This document shows positions 50,373 to 61,964 of a stretch of 64,000 nt of DNA, in pieces. Location: assembly GCF_037176765.1 (NCBI RefSeq), contig NC_090034.1:21485375-21549374 (forward strand), given 5' to 3'. The position numbers were made by a program, and so were the translations under genes. Every line of letters begins with the position of its first letter. Within the stretch, counting starts at the first letter, position 1. The DNA comes from Anolis sagrei (taxonomy: Eukaryota > Chordata > Lepidosauria > Squamata > Anolidae). The notes beneath the pieces were generated by a model. The model was not told the origin of the DNA and searched no databases. It saw only the letters and a list, made by a program, of their open reading frames with translations.

Positions 50373-50896
50373 GGCTGTCCCTAGTCCTCATATCGAGTGG
50401 GTGGGAGAGAGCCATATTCAGAGGCTTCCAAATGCACGGGCTTCCATATGTGTGTGGAAAAGACCACACACATCCAGCAAACAAGAGCCAATCCAAAGAC
50501 CCCTGTGATGTTGGACTGCAGCTCCCGGCATCCCTCTTCCTGGCCTTTGTTGCCTGGGAGATACAGTCCATCCATCTGTGTATTGAGGGCCAAGCAATTC
50601 CTCCTAGTACTTCCAGCTCAGTGACGGAGCCAAGCACTTTATCTCAGCTTAAAAGGGGAAGGAAAGAGCTTGCAGGGAACATTTGCAGCTGCTCCTTTCT
50701 GGAATGTAAACTTGCTTGAACATGAACCTTTAAAGGAAGGTTTGAAAACGCTTTACTCTACATAGTATTACAGATTATTTTGAGAAATGCTCTGGGAACT
50801 TACCAAAAAAGGCCACTATACGTTTCTTTTGTAACGATGTACAGCCAAGATTATAAATAATTTTTAATGTATAATTTTATATATACTGTCTGATGT

Positions 50897-50902
50897 AATA
50901 AA
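50897..50902 (+). terminator. E4F1: E4F1 poly(A) signal AATAAA
   Basis: TGATGTAATAAAAGAGGC holds a canonical AATAAA 525 bp after the stop codon, with T/GT-rich sequence downstream (CACTTTTCTAAAAGGGACTTTTGTGTTC in parts). Confidence 0.75.
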
Positions 50903-50918
50903 AGAGGCATCTTCCAAC

Positions 50919-50924
50919 TTTAAT
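50919..50924 (-). terminator. ZDHHC4: Candidate ZDHHC4 poly(A) signal ATTAAA
   Basis: TTTAAT on the + strand is ATTAAA on the minus strand, 377 bp past the ZDHHC4 stop. It lies 17 bp beyond the E4F1 signal, so the two transcripts would overlap at their ends. Confidence 0.5.
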
Positions 50925-51300
50925 AATGTAATCACTTTTCTAAAAGGGACTTTTGTGTTCTGTGCAAATGAAAGGGCATTCTGAAAAGTCTTTGAAGAGC
51001 CTTCACATTTAACTTTGGGTTTCTAGCTCTCATGACGAGCATGGCTCAAAGCAAGAGCAGGCCACATCCTAAACATGATTTTACTTCCAATTTCTCCCTT
51101 CCACTGCCTTGAAGTCTCTTGGCATAGGTTCCTATATCTCCACAGCAGCAGAAAGTACCAACTTCCATTTATAGAAAAAGTAGGCCAAATAACATGAGGC
51201 ATACCTGACTTTTGAAACCCTTGCAAACCAGCCACATTGTGCTCCGATTGAGCTGTTTTCAGAAGGATCTGTGTAGAATCCATTGAATGTTCAGGGCTCC

Positions 51301-51944
51301 TCACCTTCTCTTCTTTGTAGGGCTAGTCAGAGGCCTGGCAATTTCAATCATATTGCTCCAGACCCCTCTGGAGTAAATGTTCCTGTAGCTTCTGTGCTTG
51401 AATCTTGAGGACTTGAACCACTCATTGCTCGTCTGGTTGATCATAACCAGGTACAGAATAAAGCAGAAGTAGGAAGCCAGGATAATGGAGAGGAGGACCA
51501 CGAAGCCGAGCATGAACACAATCCTTGGGAAGGTCAGGAAAAGGTGCTGCAATGAGAAGTGAAAACAGAGATATAGCTGGATGCAAGACACACTGACTAA
51601 ACCAGGCATGGACAAACTTCAACCCTCCAGGTGTTTTGGACTTCAGCTCCCACAATTCCTAGCTTACCAGCTGGAAGGCCAAAGTCTGCCCATTTCTGAT
51701 CTAAACCTTTGGTTCTCCAGGTGTTTGCGCCTCCAACTCCCAGAAGCCCCTATTGCTAGTTTGTCTAATGGGCAGGGATTCTGTGAGCTGGAGTCCAAAA
51801 CACCTGGAGGACCAAAGGTTGAAGAGGCCTGGTTGAAAATGTACACTAATATCAATCTCTTCCAAAAGCTTACAAAGGTAATAGAATATTTGGAATAGTT
51901 AGAATGACTGGATACACCTTTGGTTAAACAGAGTGTAAAGAAAT

Positions 51945-51984
<40 letters not shown>

Positions 51985-54900
51985 CAGTTCTTATATTCCG
52001 CCCTTCTCACCCCGCAGGGGACTCAGGGCGGATTACAGTAAACACATATATGGCAAACATTCAATGCCAGTTTGACAAACAACATTTAACAGACAAAGGC
52101 TATTTAACTTTTTTCTGGCCGCCGGGGGAGCTGCTGCTTTTCATCGTCCATCAACGACACTGATGAAGTTCTTCCGCATTCCACATTCCCCGGAGTCTTC
52201 TTTCTTTATGGTCTCATAAATTAGTTAAATTTAGCCTCCCACACAAGGTGGTACCTTATTTTCCTACTTGACAGAAGCAACTGTCTTTCGGGTTGCAAAG
52301 GTCGACAACGGGCTACACAATGGCTGGACACCCACTCCAGCCCGGGCTGGCTTCGAACTCATGACCTTTTGGTCAGAGTGATCTTAATGCAGCTGACACT
52401 CAGCCAGCTGTGCCACAATCCCGGTGCCTGCGCCACAATCCCAGAAGAATTACACAGCCCAACAAAAATGCAGGCAGTCCCCAACTTATGAACAAGGTAG
52501 GTTCTGTAGATTTATTCTTAAAATGAATTTGTATGTAAGTAGGAACAAGTACAATTTTTAATAGTAACTCCAGACATACATGCATATATACACGCTTTGG
52601 ATGGCATAGGGGAGGGTTAACACCCCTGTGGAGTTTCCTTTGCTGTCTGTGCCCCTGTTCAGAAGATTTCACCTCATTTACTTCTCTGTGATAACTGGAT
52701 TTTGAAAGATTTGGCTTGTGGAAACAAGAACTGGAGATAAAGCTTCAGTGAAGACCTATTTTCCCCAGGATAATAACTCTTCCAGGGGTGGATTTCCTTT
52801 CTGAGGGAAAGATTCCCCTCACTTCCTGTTGTCTTACCCCTGTTCTGAACTAGGAGTCTTTGGTAAGTTGGGGGTTTGTTACTCAGGAACTGCCTGTATA
52901 TATATTTTTCTTGGGGTTTTAGGTCTGTTCCTGGTTTTTTGGGGGGCACCAAGCCAGAAAATTGCACTGGATAGATCACTCTAATTTCTTCAATAGGGTT
53001 ATGAGTAGATGGGGAGTGGTAGACGGCATATGTTCTGTATCTCAAAAACCAAAGTTGATTGGAGGAAATGGGTGTCATTACTGGAATCAGCAGGCCAGAT
53101 ATACCAGGAAAAAGCAGAGCTAACCTCTGAGGGACCAAAATGTGTTTTTGGCCAGTGCTATTGTAATTAACAGATCTGTAATTCATCAGAGACACAAGTT
53201 TTCTTATATTTGCATTAAGAGGAGACAGGAAGCTGGGAAGGATAAAACAACTTACTCCAAGTGGTAGCCACATTGCAAACCACAGCTATTTAATGTCAAT
53301 ATAATTAATAGGAGTCCCTGCTTTCCAAATTATAAACAATAAAGCATTATTTGATTCAAAGTATCCTAGCATTTCATGCAGACCTCAGATTTGACAAAAG
53401 AAAATCCTGACACGATAGTGTTCAGTATTTCCCATTTGCTAACAAGGAAGGCATTTGGTAACAATTGTGGCTCCACCTTTACCTGAATTAGGAAGGAGGC
53501 ATCAACCGGGTGCTCTTCTCCATGGACATCGGTATAATGTCCCTGCATCAGATTTGACAAAAGGACCACCTGGATGAGGAAAGCAGCTGTCAAACCAGCG
53601 ATGGAGGCAGCCATGGAGGTCAAAGTGAGCACGTAGGCCAGGAAGTACTTGATGTTGAAGGCACCGACACAGTTGTTGACCCAGATGCAGTGATGGTCAA
53701 AGCGATGCACACAGCCGTTGCACACTCCTAAGCAAAGCCAGAATAAGAGGGTAATGGTTCCGAGAAACAAGCCTTTGCCACCACGGAAGAGAAAGGGAAC
53801 CACAGAGCTTTGATTTAAAATTAAATGGGTTCAAATGACAGGAAAGGGAATTCTACTTGAACATAAGGAAGAACATCCTGACCATAAGAAAAACTGTCGA
53901 ACAGTGGAGTCTGCTTCCTTAAGTCCAGTGGAGTCTCCTCCTTTGGAGGCTTTTAAACAGAAACTGGATGGCCATCAGTCACAGATGGTTTAATTGTGCT
54001 TTTCCTGCCTGGCTGTCTCTCTTTTCTTCCTTCTCTCTTTCCTTCCCACCCTCTTTCTCTACATCTTCCCCCTTCTTTCGCTCCCTCTTTCCTTCCTTCT
54101 TTCCCTTTTTTCTTTCCTTCTCCCCTTCCTTCCCTAACTCTCCTTCCTTTCCCCTTTTTCTTTTCCTTCCTCTTTCTCTCCTTCCTTCCTTCTCTACCTC
54201 TTTCATTCCTTCCTTCTCTCTTTGCTTCCATGCTTCCTTCTCCCTTTCTTTCTTTCTTTCTTTCTTTCTTTCCCTCTTTCTTTCTTTCTTTTTCTCCCCT
54301 TCCCTCCCTCTTTCTTCCTTTTCTTCTGTATTGTCATTTAGCTTTTTGGGGCTTTTAAGTCCCTTCTGCTGTGTTTTTCAGTGAAGGACATACATTGGGT
54401 TGTTAGGTGTATTGTGTCCAAATTTGATGTCAATTCCCCCAGTGGTTTTTGAGTTCTGTTAATCCCACAAATGAACATTACATTTTTATTTATATAGATA
54501 AAAGTTGGAAGAGGAGGAAGAAAAAAGAAGAGGAGGAGGTAGTAGTAGTAGTAGTAGTAGTAGTTTTATTTCTTGCCCACATCTCCCCTTCAAGGCTCAA
54601 GGTGGGATACAGCAAAGAATTACAATACAACAGATAACTAAAAACATAAAACCACCCCAAAGCCAATCATCTTACCACAATGCTTTGACCGGGCAGGTTT
54701 CTTCACTTTACAGGTAATGCACTCTGCACCTGTCTCAAACATCACGCCATCGTAGGGATATGCATGGAGGAACTGGGCCTGGTTGGATTTGGTGATGGCG
54801 CCTGAGGAGAGAAAGCAGGGGAGGGTGGAATCACTTGAGCCCATTAGAGTCCATATGGGACAATACCGGCACAGATTTATTAATGCAACACCTTTTGTGT

Positions 54901-57900
54901 TCAGAGCCTTTACCTGGCATTATCAGCCTCAGGTCAAAGTGCTCTTACCTGGGTCAGTCCTGGAGCAGAGGATGAAGAAGCCCATGTTCACGATCAGCAA
55001 AAGGTAAGGCAGGAGGAGAGAAGGAGTGCTGAATTCTAGTTCCTTGCAATAGCCAAAGACTTCCCAGGTGAATTCACCAAACACCAAAACCTCCAGGGCC
55101 AGGTGCAGGGCCACAAATAGCCTGTTTTTTTAAGAAGACAAAGGACACACCAGAAAGAAAGAGGCCAGTGACGTTTTCAGACAGAAACAATAAATTCTTT
55201 TCAAAATAAGCTATCCTTGAAAAGGAGCAACAATGGCCCAATTATATTTTTTTGAGTTAGGATTTCCTAAGGCTAATTGCTTTAAACCCACACTGATAAA
55301 TGCCCTCCAATTTAATCCAAACCTTTCCTGAGAATCAGTCCAATTAGCCAACACCTGTAGGGAAAAGGTCCGCAAAGCTAAAACACAAAATGAGCTCAGG
55401 CTTGCCAGAGACATTAAAAACAATAAAAAGGGCTTCCTTTCTTTTGTCAGTAGAAAAAGGAAAAACAAGGAGGCGATAGGGCCTCTTCGAGGAGAAAATG
55501 GGGCAATGCTGACAGGGGGTAGGGAAAAGGCAGAACTACTTAATGCCTTCTTTGCCTCAGTCTTCTCACAAAAAGGAGGTCATCTTCAACCTCAGCAAGA
55601 TGGAGTGGATGAGGGATTAGAGGGCATCCAACCCCAAATTGGGAAACAAGTCGTCCAGGAATACCTGGCCGCTGTAAATGAGTTCAAGTCCCCAGGGTCA
55701 GATCAACTACACCCAAGAGTACTGAAGGAACTAGCGGAAGTCATTTCGGAACCATTGGCAATCATCTTTGAGAGTTCTTGGAGAACGGGAGAAGTTCCAG
55801 CAGACTGGAGGAGCGCCAATGTGGTCCCAATCTTCAAGAAGGGAAAAAAGGATGACCCAAACAATTACCGTCCGGTCAGCCTCACGTCAATACCAGGCAA
55901 GATTCTGGAAAAGATTGTTAAGGAAGTGGTCTGCAAACACTTAGAAACAAATGCGGTCATCGCTAATAGTCATAGAATCATAGAATCATAGAATCAAAGA
56001 GTTGGAAGAGACCTCATGGGCGATCCAGTCCAACCCCCTGCCAAGAAGCAGGAATATTGCATTCAAATCACCCCTGACAGATGGCCATCCAGCCTCTGTT
56101 TAAAAGCTTCCAAAGAAGGAGCCTCCACCACACTCCGGGGCAGAGAGTTCCACTGCTGAACGGCTCTCACAGTCAGGAAGTTCTTCCTCATGTTCAGATG
56201 GAATCTCCTCTCTTGTAGTTTGAAGCCATTGTTCCGCGTCCTAGTCTCCAGGGAAGCAGAAAACAAGCTTGCTCCCTCCTCCCTGTGGCTTCCTCTCACA
56301 TATTTATACATGGCTATCATATCCCCGCTCAGCCTTCTCTTCTTCAGGCTAAACATGCCCAGCTCCTTAAGCCGCTCCTCATAAGGCTTGTGGTGGCACA
56401 CCAGGAAGATCTAATGAGAAACCTAAATGTGTCTGGCTATTTTCCCAGTGACCATCGATATGCCCTAATTACTATAATCCCCCCAAAATAAAACTCTATA
56501 AACAAGATTAAGTTTAACAATTGTTTACTAAATAATCAAGGTGAATTACAACAATGAACAAAGGTGAGAATTGATTATGATAATATAACTCTGAGGTAAC
56601 AAATTACTATTTCTATGAGGTAAATATAACTATACACTATGGGGGATGATGTAACTATCTATGACAAATATTATCTATCCTTTATGACATATATTATCTA
56701 TGAACTATCTATCTAACTATCTATAACTATTCTATGGCAAATACGTGATTAGGATGGCCTGTTCAAATTGCTAGGCCAGACCAGACACTATCTGGCAACT
56801 GTCAACAGGCTAAGACCAACAAAGCATGGGATAAAAAGTCTTTCTGCCAAGCTCTGAGCCAGAATGGGCTGAACCAACTGAGCTCGGCCTCTAGGGGGAT
56901 CCTAAACTCCTACTCTAAAACTCTAGTAGAATGGAACAGTCTAACTCCAGGGAAATAATACAAGGCCGAGACATCACAGGGCTTGTTCTCCAGACCTTTT
57001 ATCATTTTAGTCGCTCTTCTCTGGACACATTCCAGCTTGTCAATATCTCTCTTGAATTGTGGTGCCCAGAACTGGACACAATATTCCAGATGTGGTCTAA
57101 CCAAAGCAGAATAGAGGGGTAGCATTACTTCCCTAGATCTGGACACTATGCTCCTATTGATGCAGGCCAAAATCCCATTGGCTTTTTTTGCCGCCACATC
57201 ACATTGTTGGCTCATGTTTAACTTGTTGTCCACGAGGACTCCAAGATCTTTTTCACACGTACTGCTCTCGAGCCAGGCATTGTCCCCCATTCTGTATCTT
57301 TGCATTTCGTTTTTCCTGCCAAAGTGCAGTATCTTGCATTTGTCACTGTTGAACTTCATTTCAACATTTCATAGTCAACATGGATTTATCAAAAACAAGT
57401 CATGCCAGACTAATCTGATCTCTTTTTTCGATAGAGTTACAAGCTGGATAGATGCGGGGAATGCCGTGGATGTAGCGTACCTGGATTTCAGTAAGGCCTT
57501 CGACAAGGTCCCCCATGACCTTCTGGCAAGGAAACTAGTCCAATGTGGGCTAGGCAAAACTACGGTGAGGTGGATCTGTAATTGGTTAAGTGGACGAACC
57601 CAGAGGGTGCTCACCAATGCTTCCTCTTCATCCTGGAAAGAAGTGACGAGCGGAGTGCCGCAGGGTTCCGTCCTGGGCCCGGTCCTGTTCAACACCTTTA
57701 TTAATGACTTAGATGAAGGGCTAGAAGGCAGGATCATCAAGTTTGCAGACGACACCAAATTGGGAGGCATAGCCAATACTCCAGAGGACAGGAGCAGGAT
57801 TCAAAACGATCTTGACAGATTAGAGAGATGGGCCAAAACTAACAAAATGAAGTTCAACAGGGACAAATGCACGATACTCCACTTTGGCAGAAAAAACTAA

Positions 57901-60280
57901 ATACAAAGATACAGAATAGGGGACAATGCCTGGCTCGAGAGCAGTACATGTGAAAAAGATCTTGGAGTCCTCGTGGACAACAAGTTGAACATGAGCCAAC
58001 AATGTGATGTGGCAACAAAAAAAAGCCAATGGGATTTTGACCTGCAGCAATAGGAGCATAGTGTCTAGATCTAGGGAAGTAATGCTACCCCTCTATTCCG
58101 CTTTGGTTAGACCACATCTGGAATATTGTGTCCAATTCTGGGCACCACAATTCAAGAGAAATATTGAACAGCTGGAATGTATCCAGAGGAGGGTGACTAA
58201 AATGATCAAGGGGCTGGAGAACAAGCCCTATGAGGAACGGCTTAGGGAACTGGGCATGTTTAGCCTGAAGAAGAGAAGGCTGAGAGGAGATATGATAGCC
58301 ATGTATAAATATGTGAGAGGAAGCCACAGGGAGGAGGGAGCAAGCTTGTTTTCTGCTTCCTTGGAGACTAGGACGCAATGGAACAATGGCTTCAAACTAC
58401 AAGAAAGGAGATTCCATCTGAACATGAGGAAGAACTTCCTGACTGTGAGAGCCGTTCAGCAGTGGAACTCTCTGCCCCGGAGTGTGGTGGAGGCTCCTTC
58501 TTTGGAAGCTTTTAAGCAGAGACTGGATGGCCATCTGTCAGGGGTGATTTGAATGCAATATTAAATCAAAAGTTCCTTTAATGTGATGTATTGTCTCAAG
58601 ACGTAATACATATCCATCATCATCACTATTATTGTAATATCATTAAAGTAAGCCAAAAGTTAATTTAATGTTGTGACCCACCTTAAGCTGCAAGGAGAGG
58701 CCAGTAATACATTCTTATTATTTTCCTTATTATTGCTATTATTATTACCTTAAATTAAGTCAACGGTTACTTTAATGGTGTGGCCTGCCTTGAGCCATAA
58801 GGAGAGGAAGGATAATAATAATTGGACCTACAATGATTTATTGAAAGATGAGTCTTATTCATTAACAGAAGAATTAGTGATAACATTTTTCCTTTTTCAG
58901 TTCAATTTAAGGATATGTCCATCTGCTCCCTTGTTTGGTTATTTATCATTATAGGCATACAAATTTAGACTAATAATTTTGGAAAATAGGCAGTGCTTTT
59001 CCAAGCTCTAGCCCCATCTTCCCTGTCTATTAGACACAAAGAGGGAGGCTGTTCTGTGGCCATTTCTGAAAAGTCTGCATGAGTATGACACACTTGAGGC
59101 CACTAGGAAGACAGGTGAAACCCTAACAGCCCGTTTTGCAAAGTGGTGGCTATTCAACAGCCCATGAGGGCCAACAACCAGACAAAGAGAGAGAGAGGAA
59201 CAAGTGGAGGAGTAGAACGAGCAGAACATACCTGGAATGGAAGAGTCCATGAAGCACCCTATGAACAGCTCCTTGAACCTGGGCTGGGATTATATGTGAA
59301 ATGGTCTGCATTAAAAAAAGATGATGGTGATGATGATGTTGAAAATAATAATAATAGTAGTAGTAGTAGTAGTAGTAGTAATACATTTATTACATGTCTC
59401 TTCCTGTGGATCACAGTGAGGTCCAACATTATTAAAATGAAATAAAATACACACGACAAGAAACACTGTGTTAAAATACATGTTAAAAAGCAACAGACAT
59501 TCAGAAAATGCAAAGGAGTGGGAAAAGACAAAACATATGGAAGCTCCTTCTTTTGAGGACTTTAAACAAAGGCTAGATGGCCATTTGTTGGGAGGGCTTT
59601 GATTGCACTTTTCCTGTACTGCAGGTGGTTGGACTAGATGGCCTTTGGGATCTCTTTCAACTCTATTATTCTATGAACACTAGTGCTCAATAGTCATCAG
59701 CCCAGTTGCGATGATGGCACAAATTCTAGACTGACATTACCTTAAATCCAGTCCTGAAGGTAGAAGCACTCAGCAACTTGTTACTGACGCTATGAGTTAC
59801 TCAGCAACCGAAAATGGAATCCTATCTGGGCTGCACTACTTCAAACAGCAGTGTTCTAAAATGTCCAATAAAATTAGCATCTTAAGGCAGAGGTTAGTTC
59901 AGAATCCTTCTGGATTAGGGTATTTCCTCACTTCTAGTGTAGACAAGCCTGCACTTAAAGCCTAAATGACTGAATGAATAATGTCAGGTTTTGAAAATCT
60001 CTTAAGTCAGTAGGATCAATTGGGAAAGTCTATTATGTTGGGGAAAGTTGAAGGCGGTAGGAAAATTGTACAAAGAGTTATAAATGGGAGTTACAAGTTT
60101 AGAAGCAACTTGGCAAAGAGAAGTTACATGTAAAAGAAATTCTGAAGCCTTTCTTACCTGTGTGACTCTAGTGAAATATCTTGAGGGGAAGCTTTGCTTC
60201 CTTGCAGAATAGATGCAGAGCAGGAGGAGGCTGAGCAGGACCAGTGCCAGGTAAAGCAGGAAGAGGACCAGGAAATCCAT
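51301..60280 (-). CDS. ZDHHC4: ZDHHC4: palmitoyltransferase (6 coding exons)
   Basis: A multipass protein S-acyltransferase that moves fatty acyl chains from acyl-CoA to cysteines; ZDHHC4 acts at ER and plasma membrane. Coding exons in order: 60280-60158, 59278-59232, 55121-54949, 54801-54676, 53727-53483 and 51546-51301. Borders are GT-AG and phases agree; 319 aa (human 344). It starts with a membrane helix, [20 protein letters not shown], near identical to human. The zinc-binding DHHC domain is [15 protein letters not shown], then [20 protein letters not shown] with the catalytic Cys in DHHC. Two later helices follow, then the TTxE-like NQTSNEW and a basic tail ending KKRR. It appears about 14 residues shorter than human before exon 2. 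Intron 2 carries nested CR1 copies. Confidence 0.95.
51600..51840. mobile_element. Two abutting hAT MITE relatives in ZDHHC4 intron 5
   Basis: CCAGGCATGGACAAACTTCA to GGAAGGCCAAAGTCTGCCCA (51602-51694) and CTTTGGTTCTCCAGGTGTTT to AAACACCTGGAGGACCAAAG (51706-51818). Both have TTTTGGACTTCAGCTCCCA-type arms of the family at 16129-16262. Confidence 0.7.
51945..52440 (-). mobile_element. tRNA-type SINE with L2-like tail, reverse orientation
   Basis: An (ATTT)n tail (51948-51985) and CCGCCCTTCTCACCCCGCAG plus GGGACTCAGGGCGGATTACA give an L2-like 3' part. At the far end GGCTTCGAACTCATGACCTT and CAGCTGTGCCACAATCCCGG are the reverse of a tRNA-like B box and start. It may instead be an L2 tail next to a separate SINE. 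Confidence 0.55.
53810..54000 (+). mobile_element. CR1 3' end fragment in ZDHHC4 intron 4/5 border
   Basis: GAATTCTACTTGAACATAAG, GGAAGAACATCCTGACC and GGAGGCTTTTAAACAGAAAC plus TGGATGGCCATC form the CR1 C-terminus and 3' UTR, forward. It starts about 90 bp past exon 5's acceptor, in the intron between exons 4 and 5. Confidence 0.75.
54001..54330 (+). repeat. Polypyrimidine CTTT/CCTT tract in ZDHHC4
   Basis: Around 330 bp of imperfect TTCC/TTTC repeats on the + strand, that is purine-rich in the ZDHHC4 transcript. Translated Ser/Phe/Leu frames are artefacts. Confidence 0.85.
54335..54498 (-). mobile_element. Helitron 5'-end fragment
   Basis: GTTGTTAGGTGTATTGTGTC, AAATTTGATGTCAATTCCCC and ATTTTTATTTATATAGA at 54482-54498 match the 5' ends of the Helitrons. 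No CTAG end was found; the polypyrimidine tract may be internal to it. Confidence 0.45.
54540..54655 (-). mobile_element. L2 3' tail beside ZDHHC4 exon 4 donor
   Basis: A (TAG)n run at 54540-54562, then TTTTATTTCTTGCCCACATC and CTCAAGGTGGGATACAGC in reverse L2 orientation. It begins about 20 bp past the exon 4 donor, in sense with ZDHHC4. Confidence 0.65.
55969..57359 (-). mobile_element. Antisense CR1 nested in the forward CR1
   Basis: Its 3' end is the CR1 (ATTCTATG)n tail on the minus strand, seen as CATAGAATCATAGAATC at 55971. The minus frame gives [20 protein letters not shown] and the C-terminus down to [27 protein letters not shown] flanks it on both sides (55967 and 57371), a 7-bp target duplication. 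It is itself split by an LTR. Confidence 0.9.
56391..56978. mobile_element. Solo LTR (fossil) inside the antisense CR1
   Basis: A 588-bp segment with TGGTGGCACACC and GACATCACA ends (TG..CA) has no coding sequence and is flanked by a 6-7-bp direct repeat ending GGCTTG. It splits the CR1 codon run that is continuous in the sister copy at 58205-58240. Solo LTR of an LTR retroelement; ERV or Gypsy origin and orientation not settled. It is younger than both CR1 copies. Confidence 0.65.
58565..58835 (+). repeat. L2-like 3' tail repeated two to three times
   Basis: AAAGTTAATTTAATGTTGTG then ACCCACCTTAAGCTGCAAGG and AACGGTTACTTTAATGGTGT then GGCCTGCCTTGAGCCATAAG are two copies about 115 bp apart, each ending in ATTATT or AATAAT. 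A third, weaker copy starts at 58568. Confidence 0.55.
59340..59400 (+). repeat. (AAT)n/(TAG)n microsatellite
   Basis: AATAATAATAATAG then (TAG)n to 59380, just upstream of ZDHHC4 exon 2 in transcript sense. It looks like the tail of an L2-type 3' end (TACATTTATTACATGTCTC). Confidence 0.6.
59530..59680 (+). mobile_element. CR1 3' end, forward
   Basis: GAGGACTTTAAACAAAGGCT, AGATGGCCATTTGTTGGGAG, GGTTGGACTAGATGGCC and CAACTCTATTATTCTATGA. Confidence 0.85.
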
Positions 60281-60744
60281 CCTGGAAAAATTGTACAACG
60301 GCTGGTCAATAAGAAGCCTGCCTTCCCCCATGACTTTGGAGTCTGCCCTCCACATCTGCTAAAGTTAAGGCCATGAGACCCCTGTAAAAGTTGAGGAACA
60401 GGGGAAAAAATAACCAACCCTATTACACTACGTAACAAAATTTGAAAATGTCTGTTCCTGGTTTGAAAGTGTTATTTCCTGTTTAACTGTGTGGTCTTTA
60501 CTTTGAAAGTAGTTGTTAAACTCCAAAAATTTTGTTGTTTTTGAGGCTGCCACAACTTAAGCTGAATTGGTCAAGACTCAATGATGAGATATTCATTGAA
60601 AACTAGAGAGAAAAAAATTGCTGCAGGATGTCCCTCCCGCAAAGAAAAGGTTTTTGCAACTTAATAAACTTTCCCCATGTTTTAATGATAGAACCAATTA
60701 GGAAATGACATTTATAACCCAGGAACAAACATCATGTTACACAA

Positions 60745-60900
60745 TGCTATTTTTAACTGAGAGATCATTTCAATTTAATTTCAATGTTAATGTTACTGGA
60801 ATTGTATGTGTTTTAAGGCACTGAATAATTGCCTCTATGTAAGCTACCTTCAGTCCCCTTCGGGGTAGAGAAAGGTGGGTTATAAATAGGGTACATAAAT
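60745..60900 (+). mobile_element. L2-type 3' end, forward
   Basis: ATGTGTTTTAAGGCACTGAA, GTAAGCTACCTTCAGTCCCC and GGTGGGTTATAAATAGGGTA match 41520-41635. Confidence 0.7.
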
Positions 60901-60904
60901 GTAT

Positions 60905-61200
60905 TTGTTTGTTTATTTAAAACATTTCAATTCTGCCCTTCTCACCCTGCAGGGGACTCAGGGCGGAGCACAACATATATACTGCAAACACTCAATGCCG
61001 GGACATAAAATCATAAATATACTCAAACATTAAAATCATTTATATTCACTTTAAAATCAGTTGCTTAAAAACCATCTAAGGACATCGTTCTATTATTGCC
61101 TCACTGCACTGCCCCAAAGGTTTGGTCCCACAGCCAGGTCTTCACCATCCTTCTGAAGGACAGGGGGGAGGGGACTGATCTAATATTGCCAGGAAGATGA
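60905..61200 (-). mobile_element. L2 3' end, reverse
   Basis: TTCTGCCCTTCTCACCCTGC, GGACTCAGGGCGGAGCACAA, then GCCCCAAAGGTTTGGTCCC and CAGGGGGGAGGGGACTGA of the C-terminus, facing the forward tail at 60745-60900. Confidence 0.7.
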
Positions 61201-61434
61201 AATAAATAAGATGGAATCTCTAGGTCCTCTGATACAAATCAGTGGTCAGCTTCCATCAGTCATGCTAGAACAGCTAGAGGTTGCATCTAGGTTGCCATAT
61301 AATCCAGTTTCTGAATCCAGATTATCTGATTTTAACTGGAATATATGAATCTACACTGCAACATGTTCCATTTCAAAGTAGATACAGGCAGTCCCCAAAT
61401 TATGAACATGATAGGTTCTGCAGGTTTGCTCTTG

Positions 61435-61645
61435 ATTTTGCTGACTGTAAGAAGAGCTGTTGAGCAGTGGAACTCTCTGCCTGGGAGTCCGGTGGAAGCT
61501 CCTTCCTTGGAGGCTTTTAACAGAGGCTGGAGGGCCATCTATCGGGGGTGTTTTGATTGTGCTTTTCTTGCATGGCAGAAGGCGGTTGGACAGGATGGTC
61601 CTTGAAGTCTCTTCCAACTCTATTATTATTTGATTTATTGGGGCC
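61435..61645 (+). mobile_element. CR1 3' end, forward
   Basis: CTGACTGTAAGAAGAGCTGT, GTGGAACTCTCTGCCTGGGA, GGAGGCTTTTAACAGAGGC and GTTGGACAGGATGGTCCTTG are CR1 C-terminus and 3' UTR. Confidence 0.85.
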
Positions 61646-61964
61646 AACCAAGGTAAGAATTATTGTTATTATTGCTTAGAGTCATCAATGTTGCTGTTGT
61701 TGTTGTTTGGGATCAGGACAGGAGGAAAAGAATTGTTATTATTGTTGTTACTAGTCATGTATTGGGGCGACCCAAAGTAGTAGTAATAAGAGTTGCTGTT
61801 GTTATTTTAGTCTCGCTTTTCCTCCCCAATTTGAAAGGAATCCCACCTCAAGACTTAATATTATACATATTTATGATATCAAAACAATGAATAAAATAAC
61901 AGAATGCATTGTGGAGAGATAAAAAAGTAAAGATGGGGTACATGGGGGGAAATAGAGGGGTTAC

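Larger units (their letters stand above)
50373..50925 (+). other. E4F1: E4F1 3' UTR
   Basis: From the TAA at 50370-50372 to the presumed cleavage site after AATAAA at 50897-50902. It contains no recognisable repeat. Confidence 0.75.
55205..58561 (+). mobile_element. CR1 LINE, interrupted by an antisense CR1
   Basis: Forward RT in pieces: [38 protein letters not shown] and [20 protein letters not shown] (55520-55965), then after the insert [46 protein letters not shown] and the catalytic IKFADDT (57365-57900). The C-terminus ([40 protein letters not shown]) runs to 58552. One frame change lies near 57900. It stops at GAATGCAATATT, without the usual 3' end. It lies in ZDHHC4 intron 2 in antisense. 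Confidence 0.93.
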
